Assembly (NCBI RefSeq): GCF_900187325.1 | Contig: NZ_FZMZ01000006.1 | Span: 1,302,001-1,366,000, forward strand | DNA: 64,000 nt | From: Virgibacillus ndiopensis | Lineage (GTDB): Bacteria > Bacillota > Bacilli > Bacillales > Amphibacillaceae | Reading direction: 5' to 3' | In this document: piece by piece, positions 9,824 through 17,918 of the stretch | Position numbering within the stretch: the first letter of the stretch is position 1 | Layout: each line of letters begins with the position of its first letter | The notes under the pieces: model-generated | What the model was told of the DNA's origin: nothing | The model's input: the letters and a program-made list of their open reading frames with translations, nothing else | Database searches by the model: none | Position numbers and translations under genes: made by a program

Positions 9824-10536
9824 TTAGGCGGGAAAGTCCTTTTACCTACACAAACTGCTGTTAAAAATTTAATTGCGGCACGATTTGCGGCAGATGTTAT
9901 GGGAACATCAACAATAATTATCGCACGTACAGATGCGAATGCAGCAGATTTGATTACAAGTGACGTGGACCTTACGATGCAGCATTTATTACAAGTGAAC
10001 GAACACTGGAGGGTTTCTATAGAACTGAGGCAGGTATTAATCAAGCGATCGCACGAGCTTTAGCCTATGCACCTTCCGCCGATTTGGTATGGTGTGAAAC
10101 TGCAGAACCTAACCTGGATGAGGCAAAGAAATTTGCTCAAGCAATTCATGAAAAATTTCCAGATAAACTTTTGGGGTATAATTGCTCACCATCATTTAAT
10201 CGGAAACAAAAACTCTCAGATCCGGAAATTGCTAGTTTTCAAAAAGAATTAGGTAAATTAGGCTATAAGTTCCAATTCGTAACGTTAGCAGGTTTCCATG
10301 CATTAAATCATAGTATGTTTGACCTTGCAAGAAAATATAAAAATGAAGGAATGGCAGCTTATACAGACTTGCAGCAAGCGGAATTTTCCAGTGAAAAATA
10401 TGGATATACTGCAACCCGTCACCAGCGTGAGATAGGGACAGGTTACTTTGATGAAGTTTCCCAGATTATATCGGGAGGGACATCATCAACTACAGCATTA
10501 AAGGGCTCAACTGAATCTAAGCAATTTACAAGATAG
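9824..10536 (+). pseudogene. Isocitrate lyase (aceA) relic: 5'-truncated and frameshifted
   Basis: From base 9824 the translation follows isocitrate lyase from [20 protein letters not shown] onward through [19 protein letters not shown]. It then loses one base near 9975 (expected [17 protein letters not shown]) and resumes in the next frame to an intact C-terminus at 10534-10536. This downstream part includes [25 protein letters not shown] and [17 protein letters not shown]. The first ~190 residues and the catalytic KKCGH motif are missing, and the break falls just before GGKVL. No ribosome site or start precedes it. Neither fragment could be active, and there is no malate synthase gene in the window. 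Confidence 0.9.
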
Positions 10537-10554
10537 CTGAATATCTTTATAACG

Positions 10555-10585
10555 AAATGTCCCTCGATTGAGTGGGCATTTTATT
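10555..10585 (+). terminator. Terminator after the aceA relic
   Basis: AAATGTCCCTC can pair with GAGTGGGCATTT, with one bulge, followed by TTATT. It is probably the former aceA terminator. Confidence 0.55.
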
Positions 10586-10654
10586 ATGCTAAAATTTCCT
10601 CAACCTGAGATATTTCGACACTAATGTAAAAAATTGTTTCCTTTGAAACATAAT

Positions 10655-10672
10655 TGTAATATTCATATTACA
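10655..10672. promoter_or_regulatory. 18-bp inverted repeat upstream of the CwlO-like gene
   Basis: TGTAATAT and ATATTACA are perfect inverted copies separated by two bases. The TGTAAT hexamer fits the TGTWAH half-site of WalR, the usual regulator of cwlO-type genes, but the arrangement is inverted rather than a direct repeat. The regulator is therefore uncertain. The TATACT at 10693-10698 could be a -10 element. Confidence 0.35.
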
Positions 10673-10821
10673 TGATTGTCATTTTTTGATGTTATACTAC
10701 TAATTACCTAAGATAGTTTACTAGATTACATAGATTAAATAATTTACATAAAAAATTACACACGCTTAAATATAAAACGTATACATACAGGTTATTGGCG
10801 TGTTAATGGGAGCGGGGAAAA

Positions 10822-12006
10822 ATGTTGAAAAAATCAATCGTAACGATGACCACTGTAGCCGTGGTTGGTTTGTCTAGTACATTTTTAACTGGAACGGCAT
10901 ATGCAGAGAGATCTGCTTCACAAATTAGTAATGAACGTTCAGAAATTAAAGCAGATTTATCAGATGCAGAAGCAAAAATTGCTGATGCATTAATCGAGCT
11001 TAAAGACCTTGAAAAGCAAATTAAACAGGTTGATGACGCACTAGCAGATAATGAAAAACAAATGAAAGATACGAAAGATAAAATTGCTAGTACAAAAAAA
11101 GAAGTAGATAAACTAGAAAAAGAGATAGTAAAATTAGAAGATGAAATTGAAAAACGGTATGAGATTCTGCGAGATCGTATAGTTTCGTATCAAAAAAGTG
11201 GCGGGGACATTGGTTATTTAGAAGTTATCTTTGGATCAAAGGATTTTGGTGACTTTATCAGCCGTGTATCTGCTGTATCAAAAATTGCCGATTCCGATAC
11301 AGATTTGATGAAAGAACAAGAAGAGGCTAAGGCAGAATTAGAAAAGAAACAGGATAAAGTAAAGAAAAAGCTCGATGGACTTAATGAGATGAAAGTTGAA
11401 CTAGAAGGTATGCAAGAATTAATCATTGAGCAGCGTGAACAAAATGAGAAGAAAAAAGAAGAATTAAAAGAGAAAGTACAAGATTTAAAAGATTTAAAAG
11501 CAGAGTTAAAGATAAAAGATAACAACTTGGCAGCTATTCAAGCAGAGGTTGACAGAAGCGTTTCAGATGACCAATCGTCATCAGATGGTGGGAAGTTAAC
11601 ACAATTAAGTAGTAAATCTTCTTCAAAACCAGTAGCTAGCGGCAATTTAAGCACCGCAATCAATGCAGGATATAAATATCTAGGTGTACCATATGTTTGG
11701 GGAGGCGGATCTCCAAGTGGATTTGATTGCTCAGGTTTCGTATCATGGGCATTTGGACAAGCAGGTATTTCTATTCCATCTAGTACTGCGGCGTTACAAT
11801 CTACAGGTAGTAGGGTTTCATATAGTAATATCCAACCTGGTGATTTAGTATTCTTTAACACATATAAAACGAATGGACATGTTGGTATCTATGTTGGTGG
11901 TGGCAAGTTTATCGGCTCACAGAATTCAACTGGTTTAGCAGTTGCTGATATGACAAGCGGCTATTGGAAAAATCATTTTGCAGGACATGTTAGACGCGTA
12001 AGATAA
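10822..12006 (+). CDS. CwlO-like NlpC/P60 peptidoglycan D,L-endopeptidase
   Basis: A 394-residue secreted wall hydrolase. A signal peptide ends at AYA (residue 28). Residues about 30-245 are long coiled coils rich in Lys/Glu, like the PcsB/CwlO N-terminal region. A Ser-rich linker follows, then the NlpC/P60 domain (about residues 275-394). Its catalytic Cys303 is in SGFDCSGFVSWAF and the His near 353 is in GHVGIYVGGG. It should cut the D-Glu/meso-DAP stem-peptide bond during elongation. In B. subtilis CwlO is activated by FtsEX, which is not seen here. The 285-base upstream region is A/T-rich, with a possible long leader. Confidence 0.9.
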   Translation: MLKKSIVTMTTVAVVGLSSTFLTGTAYAERSASQISNERSEIKADLSDAEAKIADALIELKDLEKQIKQVDDALADNEKQMKDTKDKIASTKKEVDKLEKEIVKLEDEIEKRYEILRDRIVSYQKSGGDIGYLEVIFGSKDFGDFISRVSAVSKIADSDTDLMKEQEEAKAELEKKQDKVKKKLDGLNEMKVELEGMQELIIEQREQNEKKKEELKEKVQDLKDLKAELKIKDNNLAAIQAEVDRSVSDDQSSSDGGKLTQLSSKSSSKPVASGNLSTAINAGYKYLGVPYVWGGGSPSGFDCSGFVSWAFGQAGISIPSSTAALQSTGSRVSYSNIQPGDLVFFNTYKTNGHVGIYVGGGKFIGSQNSTGLAVADMTSGYWKNHFAGHVRRVR

Positions 12007-12030
12007 TATAATAGTGGAATTGTGTGATTT

Positions 12031-12087
12031 GGTACCGACCTCCAAAGATTAGAGTGAAATTCTAATTTTCGGGGGTCGGTACTTTTT
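12031..12087 (+). terminator. Terminator of the CwlO-like gene
   Basis: GGTACCGACCTCC pairs with GGGGGTCGGTACT around an inner hairpin (ATTAGA with TCTAAT), followed by a T6 run. There is no specifier or T-box sequence, so it is read as a plain terminator. Confidence 0.85.
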
Positions 12088-12224
12088 TAGTTAAAGTCAT
12101 ACGGTTTCTTTTTATACTACTTATTACAAATGGTAAAAGGGTTTTAAAAAGTAAGTGTAAATAGTATAATAGTTTCGGAACTTTTTTCTAGTAATGAATA
12201 GACAAATAGAGGAGGCATTCATCA

Positions 12225-12812
12225 ATGTATGAAGTTAAAGAGTTTCGTAAACCATCTTATGATATAGATCCTATCTATGTAAAGCGTTGGTCACCAAGAT
12301 CCTTTTTAAATAAGGAAGTGCCAGAAGACATTCTTTACAGTGTTTTTGAAGCTGCACGTTGGGCACCATCGGCGGCAAACATTCAACCATGGAGGTTTAT
12401 TACCGCACGTAATGAGGAAGATCGTATGAAGTTTTTATCCTTTATATACGAAGGAAACATTGCTTGGTGTAGTAATGCACCAGTTTTAGTTGCTGTTGTA
12501 TCCAAAACCGATTCAACATTTACTGGTGGACATAATCCTTCACACGCGTTTGATACAGGAGCGGCATGGGGTTATTTAGCATTAGAAGCGGCCCGCAAAG
12601 GATTAGTTTCACACGCAATGGGTGGATTTGATCGTGATAAAGCAAAAGAAGTATTAACTATTCCTGAAAACTACGATGTCCATGCGATTATCGCTTTAGG
12701 GTATCAAGGAGAAAAAGAATCATTGCTTGAACAATTCCAAGAACGCGAAAAACCTTCTGATCGAAATGAAGTGAAAGATTTTATGTCTGAAGGTACGTTT
12801 CAAGAGAAATAG
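12225..12812 (+). CDS. Nitroreductase family protein
   Basis: A 195-residue FMN-dependent oxidoreductase of the nitroreductase fold. Evidence includes an N-terminal RWSPRSF motif and AARWAPSAANIQPWRFI, the FMN-contacting segment typical of the family, near residues 42-58. There is also ALEAARKGLVSHAMGGFD near residues 124-141 and IIALGYQGEKE near the end. The physiological substrate is unknown; family members reduce nitroaromatics or quinones with NAD(P)H. The ATG is preceded by AGAGGAGGC. TATAAT at 12165-12170 may be its -10. Confidence 0.9.
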   Translation: MYEVKEFRKPSYDIDPIYVKRWSPRSFLNKEVPEDILYSVFEAARWAPSAANIQPWRFITARNEEDRMKFLSFIYEGNIAWCSNAPVLVAVVSKTDSTFTGGHNPSHAFDTGAAWGYLALEAARKGLVSHAMGGFDRDKAKEVLTIPENYDVHAIIALGYQGEKESLLEQFQEREKPSDRNEVKDFMSEGTFQEK

Positions 12813-12819
12813 CTTAAAT

Positions 12820-12852
12820 GATGACTTTCCAGTGGGGAGTCATCTTATTTAT
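12820..12852 (+). terminator. Terminator of the nitroreductase gene
   Basis: GATGACTTTCC pairs with GGGGAGTCATC (with a mismatch at the loop), followed by TTATTTATT. Confidence 0.65.
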
Positions 12853-12907
12853 TATAGATACTTACTTTACTAGTGAACCGGGAACGTCGCGTGTGATGAG
12901 ACGGACA

Positions 12908-13060
12908 ATCATTCCTAGGGCGAGGATATCAACCCGAGGGAGTTGTATCATCCCCGAAGATAGCGAATCACCCCGAGGGCTATAATATCATCCCAAGAGC
13001 GAGAGCATCATCCCCAGAGCCAAAACATCAACCCGAGAACGAATCCGTCATCCAAAACTC
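12908..13060. repeat. Degenerate tandem repeat, 20-bp period, about 7.5 copies
   Basis: Units begin at 12908, 12928, 12947, 12967, 12987, 13007, 13027 and 13047, so the period is 20 bp (once 19). Each starts ATCAW/ATCATCCC followed by a purine-rich part. A rough consensus is ATCATCCCSAGRGCGARARY. The last copy is partial and fades into A/T-rich sequence. The block is much richer in G+C than its surroundings and has no coding potential. It is not CRISPR: there are no spacers and the units are too divergent. Confidence 0.85.
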
Positions 13061-13137
13061 AAAATTATATTGCACAAAGCTTCACACTATGCTAATATTT
13101 TAATCTTCAACAAATTTACATATAACGAGGTAATGTG

Positions 13138-14325
13138 ATGACAGCAAAAAAACGTGTAGTAGGTATTGCTCTTTTAACAGGGCTTGCGATCATGGGTGAT
13201 TCCATGTTACTAATTGTGCTTCCAATCTATTGGCGAGATTTTGGTTTAACGGCAATTTGGCAAATTGGTGCTCTTTTATCAATTAATCGATTTATTCGGT
13301 TACCAATAAATCCATTTATCGGACTATTCTATCAAAAGTATCAGCTGCGGACAGGTTTGCTAATTGCTATTTTTTTAGCAATTATTTCTACGTTTTCCTA
13401 TGGTGTATTACATAACTTTTGGTTTCTTTTTTTCGCAAGAGCACTTTGGGGTATTGCATGGTCATTACTTAGACTGGGTGGTTATTTAACGGTGATTGAA
13501 GTAGCGACTCAGACTACACGAGGTAAGTTTGTTGGATTATATAATGGGATTTGGGGTCTTGGTGGCTTAGTTGGGATGCTTGGTGGTGGATTAGTTGTTG
13601 AACAGACTTCGGTAATCTTTGTAACAACTATTTTTGCCTTAGTAGGTATATGTGCTATTCCAATAATTTTTTTATTTGTTCCTATTTCCAAACAAAAAGT
13701 GGAAAATGATCAGACCGGTGTTCAATCCAAAAAAGGCTTTTCTTCGTATGTTTGGCTGGTTTTGATAACAGGATTAACAATGGGATTTATTATATTTGGT
13801 TTATTCGCTTCAACGTTAAGTCAATTAATTGAAAGAAGTTATACTACCGAGTGGACTGTTGGAGGTATAATCATTGGTGCAGCTACAATAGCAGGTTTTA
13901 TTCAAGCAATCCGTTGGGGATGGGATCCATTTGTTGCCTCGGCAATTGGTAAACGATTAGATGTAGCTAGGACACAGATTAACTTTTTGTTCATTCCATT
14001 ACTAGTTGGTGGTATTTTGTTAATAATTCTAGGAATCTATCAACCAATTGAAATGCTCATTGGATTTTTACTAATTTTTCAACTCTTATCAACAATGTTT
14101 GTCACAACTACAGATACTTTGGCGACAAATGCTGCAGCAACAACGAATTCTATAAAGATAATTACAGCGCATACCGTGGTTGTAGATGTAGGTGCAGCAC
14201 TGGGTCCATTTATTGCATTTATCGTTATTCAATTTTTTAGTCTTACCACCGTATATTTAGTTGCAAGTTCAATATTATTTTGCTTAGCATTTAGTTGGTT
14301 CGTTTTTCAGCAGAAATTAGTATAA
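13138..14325 (+). CDS. MFS transporter
   Basis: A 395-residue major facilitator superfamily permease with about 12 hydrophobic helices. An MFS motif-A-like cytoplasmic loop (RLPINPFIGLFYQKYQLRTG) follows helix 2. RALWGIAWSLLRLGGYLTV matches a helix 4 segment, and GLYNGIWGLGGLVGMLGGG a helix 5 segment. The substrate cannot be read from the sequence. The ATG at 13138 is chosen because ACGAGG lies 7 bases upstream; the GTG at 13135 is too close to it. It is an isolated gene just downstream of the tandem repeat block. Confidence 0.83.
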   Translation: MTAKKRVVGIALLTGLAIMGDSMLLIVLPIYWRDFGLTAIWQIGALLSINRFIRLPINPFIGLFYQKYQLRTGLLIAIFLAIISTFSYGVLHNFWFLFFARALWGIAWSLLRLGGYLTVIEVATQTTRGKFVGLYNGIWGLGGLVGMLGGGLVVEQTSVIFVTTIFALVGICAIPIIFLFVPISKQKVENDQTGVQSKKGFSSYVWLVLITGLTMGFIIFGLFASTLSQLIERSYTTEWTVGGIIIGAATIAGFIQAIRWGWDPFVASAIGKRLDVARTQINFLFIPLLVGGILLIILGIYQPIEMLIGFLLIFQLLSTMFVTTTDTLATNAAATTNSIKIITAHTVVVDVGAALGPFIAFIVIQFFSLTTVYLVASSILFCLAFSWFVFQQKLV

Positions 14326-14350
14326 AATTAAGCTAATTTCCCAAAATAAT

Positions 14351-14375
14351 GTTTAACAACCTAAATTACGGGTAT
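14351..14375 (+). promoter_or_regulatory. Sigma-B promoter of the BCCT carrier gene
   Basis: GTTTAA at 14351-14356 and GGGTAT at 14370-14375 are separated by 13 bp. This is an exact match to the B. subtilis general-stress sigma-B consensus. It sits about 80 bp before the BCCT gene. Known sigma-B regulons include osmolyte carriers such as opuD and opuE, which makes the assignment plausible. Confidence 0.75.
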
Positions 14376-14456
14376 ATTTCATGTGTTATTTTAATATTTT
14401 CCTCCAACCATCTCATACATAGTAACTAAAAAATTCAGCATAAGAAAGGACTTGAA

Positions 14457-15956
14457 ATGAAAAAAAATACATATAACAATCCAGTATTTTACGTATCCGC
14501 AATTATTGTTTTTCTTTTAGTAGTAATAGGTGCATTTAAACCGAAAAAGTTTGGAGAAGTGGCAGGCAATCTTTTTAATTTCACGACGATAAATTTTGGT
14601 TGGTTTTACCTTTTAGCAGTTTTTATATTTGTACTATTTTTGATCAGTCTCTCTATTAGTAAATATGGGAAAGTTAGGCTTGGACCACCAAGTTCACGAC
14701 CAGAATATCCATTTTTCACTTGGATTGGAATGTTGTTCTCGGCGGGTTTTGGTGCAGGGCTTGTATTCTGGGGTGTAGCAGAACCGATGAGTCACTTCTT
14801 CACAACACCATTTCCAGGATTAGAAGCGCAAACGGAGGAATCAGCAAGGGTAGCAATGGGATATGCGTTTTTTCACTGGGGTGTTAGTCAGTGGTCGGTA
14901 TTTGCCATCGTTGGATTGATTATGGCCTATTTGCAATTTAAGAAAGAAAAGAAAGGTCTTGTTTCAACTTCAATCCAACCAGTTGTGGGTAGAAACCGCG
15001 GACTAAGCAATACGATTGATTCCTTAGCGGTCATCGCTACAGTAATGGGTGTTGCCACCTCATTGGGATTGGGTATATTGCAGATGAACGGTGGTCTACA
15101 TACTGTATTCGACATACCAAATTCAATTTGGATACAAATTATCATCGCAACAATCATGCTTGTAATGTATTTACTTTCATCTAGTACTGGTTTAAATAAA
15201 GGAATCAAATGGTTAAGTAATCTTAACCTCGGATTGTGTCTTTTATTACTTATTTTTGTCTTCTTCGCAGGACCAACTGTATTTATTTTGAATACGTTTG
15301 TATTAGGATTAGGTGATTATTTTACAAACTTTATCCAATATAGTTTACGGTTAACACCTTACTCAGGTGATACATGGGTCCGTGACTGGACGATTTTCTA
15401 CTGGGCTTGGGCGATCGCTTGGTCACCATTTGTTGGTGCATTCGTTGCCCGTGTTTCAAAGGGGCGAACGATTCGTGAATTCGTATTTGGTGTATTAATT
15501 GTCCCACCAGCTATCGCATGTTTATGGATTGCAGCATTTGGTGGTACTGCGATATATAGCGATTTAAACAAAGGTACACAAATTGCTGAAGCGGTTAATG
15601 ATGATATGGCAGTCGCTTTATTCCAAACGTTTGGTGATATGCCGTTTCCAAATGTACTTTCCATTTTAGCATTGTTCTTAATCTTTACGTTTCTTGTTAC
15701 ATCTGCCGATTCTGCAACCTATATACTTGGAAGTATGACATCTAAAGGAAGTTTGAATCCTGCTTTGTTTGTTAAAATCGTGTGGGGTGTACTTATAACA
15801 GCTATTGCGGTTGTATTATTACTAGCAGGTGGCTTGGATGCATTACAAACAGCATCATTAATTTCAGCGCTACCGTTTACGGTCATATTACTACTTATCG
15901 TCGTCGCCTTTATTAGGATGATAAGGAAAGAGTCTACCATGAAAAATGATAAATAA
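14457..15956 (+). CDS. BCCT-family glycine betaine/choline-type transporter (OpuD-like)
   Basis: A 499-residue, 12-helix betaine-choline-carnitine transporter. Diagnostic segments are FSAGFGAGLVFWGVAEP in TM3, with its glycine-rich stretch, and the aromatic TM8 segment DWTIFYWAWAIAWSPFVGAF followed by VARVSKGRTIREF. It is predicted to take up compatible solutes by Na+ symport during osmotic stress. The short C-terminal tail (MIRKESTMKNDK) resembles OpuD. The exact substrate is uncertain. It is monocistronic, with a sigma-B promoter upstream and a strong terminator downstream. Confidence 0.92.
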   Translation: MKKNTYNNPVFYVSAIIVFLLVVIGAFKPKKFGEVAGNLFNFTTINFGWFYLLAVFIFVLFLISLSISKYGKVRLGPPSSRPEYPFFTWIGMLFSAGFGAGLVFWGVAEPMSHFFTTPFPGLEAQTEESARVAMGYAFFHWGVSQWSVFAIVGLIMAYLQFKKEKKGLVSTSIQPVVGRNRGLSNTIDSLAVIATVMGVATSLGLGILQMNGGLHTVFDIPNSIWIQIIIATIMLVMYLLSSSTGLNKGIKWLSNLNLGLCLLLLIFVFFAGPTVFILNTFVLGLGDYFTNFIQYSLRLTPYSGDTWVRDWTIFYWAWAIAWSPFVGAFVARVSKGRTIREFVFGVLIVPPAIACLWIAAFGGTAIYSDLNKGTQIAEAVNDDMAVALFQTFGDMPFPNVLSILALFLIFTFLVTSADSATYILGSMTSKGSLNPALFVKIVWGVLITAIAVVLLLAGGLDALQTASLISALPFTVILLLIVVAFIRMIRKESTMKNDK

Positions 15957-15962
15957 TTCACT

Positions 15963-15993
15963 AAAAAGCAGCTGTCCACTCAGCTGCTTTTTG
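15963..15993. terminator. Bidirectional terminator between the BCCT and yitT-like genes
   Basis: AAAAAGCAGCTG pairs perfectly with CAGCTGCTTTTT around a 6-base loop. It lies after the BCCT gene and overlaps the last codons of the convergent yitT-like gene, whose Ser-Ser-stop codons fall inside the hairpin. Confidence 0.9.
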
Positions 15994-16564
15994 TATCTGT
16001 TTGGAAACAACTCGTAATAAAATAGGTGGTTAAACCAACCATTAACACCATTATTGCAGAGTACGTTATTGTTGCTTCTTGTATTACAATCCAACCAAAG
16101 GTAATCACCATGCTATCGATGAGAAGAATATATATCCCTACGTTCAGTGAAGTAACCTTGGATAACATTAATGCTAAAAGATCTGTTCCACCTGTACTGA
16201 TATTTGCTATCAGCATTATCCCAATACCTGTTCCGATTAACAGTCCTCCAGCTAAAGAACTGATAAGTATTGGGGTCGTATCCATGTGAGATAATGGATG
16301 GAAATAATCTATCAGCAGGGAAGAGAATAGTAATCCATGTAAACCATTGTAAAAATATGTTCGATAACGAAACCATGCAATCATATATAAAGGTAGACTT
16401 AAAACGATTATGGTTAAACCAGGTTTTAAACCTAACGAATATTTAGCGATTAATCCTAGCCCAATAATTCCTCCATCCAGTAAATGGTTTGGGATTAGAA
16501 AATAATTTATCCCAACCGCTACACACGTACTTCCAATCATAATAGATAGTATTTTTTGTATCAT
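15980..16564 (-). CDS. YitT family membrane protein
   Basis: A 194-residue protein with five to six transmembrane segments and the family signatures YFLIPNHLLDGGIIGLGLI near residues 21-39 and ANISTGGTDLLALMLSK near residues 119-135. B. subtilis has several paralogues of unknown function. It is shorter than the ~280-residue members because it lacks the C-terminal cytoplasmic DUF2179 domain, as some members do. The stop codon lies inside the shared terminator hairpin. Confidence 0.82.
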   Translation of the reverse strand: MIQKILSIMIGSTCVAVGINYFLIPNHLLDGGIIGLGLIAKYSLGLKPGLTIIVLSLPLYMIAWFRYRTYFYNGLHGLLFSSLLIDYFHPLSHMDTTPILISSLAGGLLIGTGIGIMLIANISTGGTDLLALMLSKVTSLNVGIYILLIDSMVITFGWIVIQEATITYSAIMVLMVGLTTYFITSCFQTDTKSS

Positions 16565-16700
16565 ATGGATTCACCTACTCAACTTGTCCAAAAATACTTA
16601 TATATGAATAGTTATGCGGGAATCTATCCATTTATCCTTTTATTGCAAAAAAGATAAAAAGATTTAAGTAGACCTAAATTATCAATTGTCAAATTTTGAA
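16565..16700. other. A/T-rich spacer with no gene
   Basis: This is the first part of the 409-base gap before the MoxR operon. It should hold the promoter of the minus-strand yitT-like gene. I see no convincing consensus pair and no coding frame until the CBS-domain relic. Confidence 0.5.
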
Positions 16701-16781
16701 TGTGATAGAACTGCAGGAATGTTAACGCTTGAAGATATTTTAGAAGAAATTATGGATACTAGAAAAAAGCAAGTGAAATAA
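16701..16781 (+). pseudogene. C-terminal scrap of a CBS-domain (HlyC/CorC-type) protein
   Basis: The frame reads CDRTAGMLTLEDILEEIMDT and ends RKKQVK-stop. The TAGMLTLEDILEEI segment is the hallmark end of the paired CBS domain in hemolysin C/CorC membrane proteins, where VDEFGGTAGxxTLEDxLEEIxG is usual. The frame runs back only to a stop about 12 codons upstream. No start or ribosome site exists, so only the tail of the gene survives. Confidence 0.7.
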
Positions 16782-16796
16782 GAACGAATTAGTGTT

Positions 16797-16834
16797 GAAA
16801 AAAACAAATTCAAAATAGGATTTGTCTTTTTTAA
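16797..16834 (+). terminator. Terminator after the CBS-domain relic
   Basis: AAAAAACAAATTC pairs with GGATTTGTCTTTTTT with one bulge. It probably belonged to the lost gene. Confidence 0.6.
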
Positions 16835-16973
16835 AATTTTAAAAAAGTATATAGTAGTTTTAAATAAAGGAAAAATTAAGTCATTTTGAAACCTTTCTAG
16901 TTCTAAAGAAGTATGTAATAATAATGATAATAGTCAAAAAACTAGTGAATATGGGAGAAAGGTTGGTAGCTGT

Positions 16974-17918
16974 ATGGATAAATTCAAGCAAGCGAAAACA
17001 GATTTGAATGGAATTATTTTTGGTAAGGAAGAGGTTATCGATTTATTATTTATTGCTTTACTTGCTCAAGGCCATGTACTACTTGAAAGTGTTCCTGGTA
17101 CAGGTAAAACAAAATTAGCAAAAAGCTTTGCTAAAGTGTTCGATGGGAAATTTAGTCGTATACAATTCACACCTGATGTTCTCCCCAGTGATGTAACCGG
17201 AATTCGTTATTTTAATCCGAAAACACAAGCGTTTGAGCTTCGTGTTGGCCCAGTTGTAACAAACATTTTACTTGCTGATGAAATAAACCGAGCAACCCCG
17301 AAAACACAATCGAGTCTTCTTGAAGTAATGGAAGAATATCAAACTACAATCGATGGGGAAACAGTAAAGGTGGAAGCACCGTTTCTAGTTATTGCAACTC
17401 AAAATCCGGTGGAAAGTAATTATGGGACTTTTCCTTTACCGGAAGCCCAGTTAGATCGTTTTTTGTTTAAAATTGACTTAGGTTATCCATCAAAGGAAGA
17501 GGAAAAGCGTATTCTCCATACATATCGGACGAACGATCCAATGGAATCAGTTTTTTCATCATTTTCAGTAGAAGATATAATTATGTTGCAGGATGAAATA
17601 AGACAAATAACTATTTCGAATGTAGTAACTGATTATTTATTAGCACTTGTTCAGCAATCGAGAATTCACGCTGGTATTGAACTTGGAATTAGTCCGCGTG
17701 GCACATTAGCATTAATGCGTGCAGCACAAGCAAGGGCATTTTTGCAGAATAGAGATTATGTTTCTCCAGAAGACGTTAAGGTATTAACACCGTATGTTTT
17801 TGAACATCGTCTGATATTATCAATGGAAGGTTCAATTAAGACAACAGCATTAGAAGTAGTGAATGAAATTATAACAAATGTTGCTGTTCCTATTGAAGCT
17901 GGAGTCGATCAAGCATGA
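16974..17918 (+). CDS. MoxR-family AAA+ ATPase
   Basis: A 314-residue AAA+ ATPase. Walker A is ESVPGTGKTKLAKSFA near residue 40. Walker B is ILLADEINRATPKTQSSLLEVMEE near residue 100. Sensor 1 is in VIATQNPVESNYGTFPLPEAQLDRFLF and the lid domain has GISPRGTLALMRAAQARAF. MoxR proteins are chaperone-like ATPases that usually work with DUF58/VWA proteins, as here. The start ATG overlaps nothing and has a rather distant AGAAAGG site. The next gene starts inside its stop codon. Confidence 0.92.
   Translation: MDKFKQAKTDLNGIIFGKEEVIDLLFIALLAQGHVLLESVPGTGKTKLAKSFAKVFDGKFSRIQFTPDVLPSDVTGIRYFNPKTQAFELRVGPVVTNILLADEINRATPKTQSSLLEVMEEYQTTIDGETVKVEAPFLVIATQNPVESNYGTFPLPEAQLDRFLFKIDLGYPSKEEEKRILHTYRTNDPMESVFSSFSVEDIIMLQDEIRQITISNVVTDYLLALVQQSRIHAGIELGISPRGTLALMRAAQARAFLQNRDYVSPEDVKVLTPYVFEHRLILSMEGSIKTTALEVVNEIITNVAVPIEAGVDQA

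Noticed and set aside
10084-10536. 150-residue frame considered as an intact gene
   Set aside because: It is the downstream frame of the isocitrate lyase relic, has no ribosome site, and lacks the catalytic motif.
10676-10698. TTGTCA and TATACT considered as a sigma-A promoter of the CwlO-like gene
   Set aside because: Spacing is only 11 bp, too short; TATACT may still be a -10 with an unrecognised -35.
12031-12087. Long hairpin considered as a T-box leader
   Set aside because: No T-box sequence, specifier loop or downstream amino-acid gene; it follows a stop codon and ends in T6, so it is a terminator.
12908-13060. Short direct repeats considered as a CRISPR array
   Set aside because: The units are contiguous with no spacers, only 20 bp long and divergent; no cas genes are in the window.
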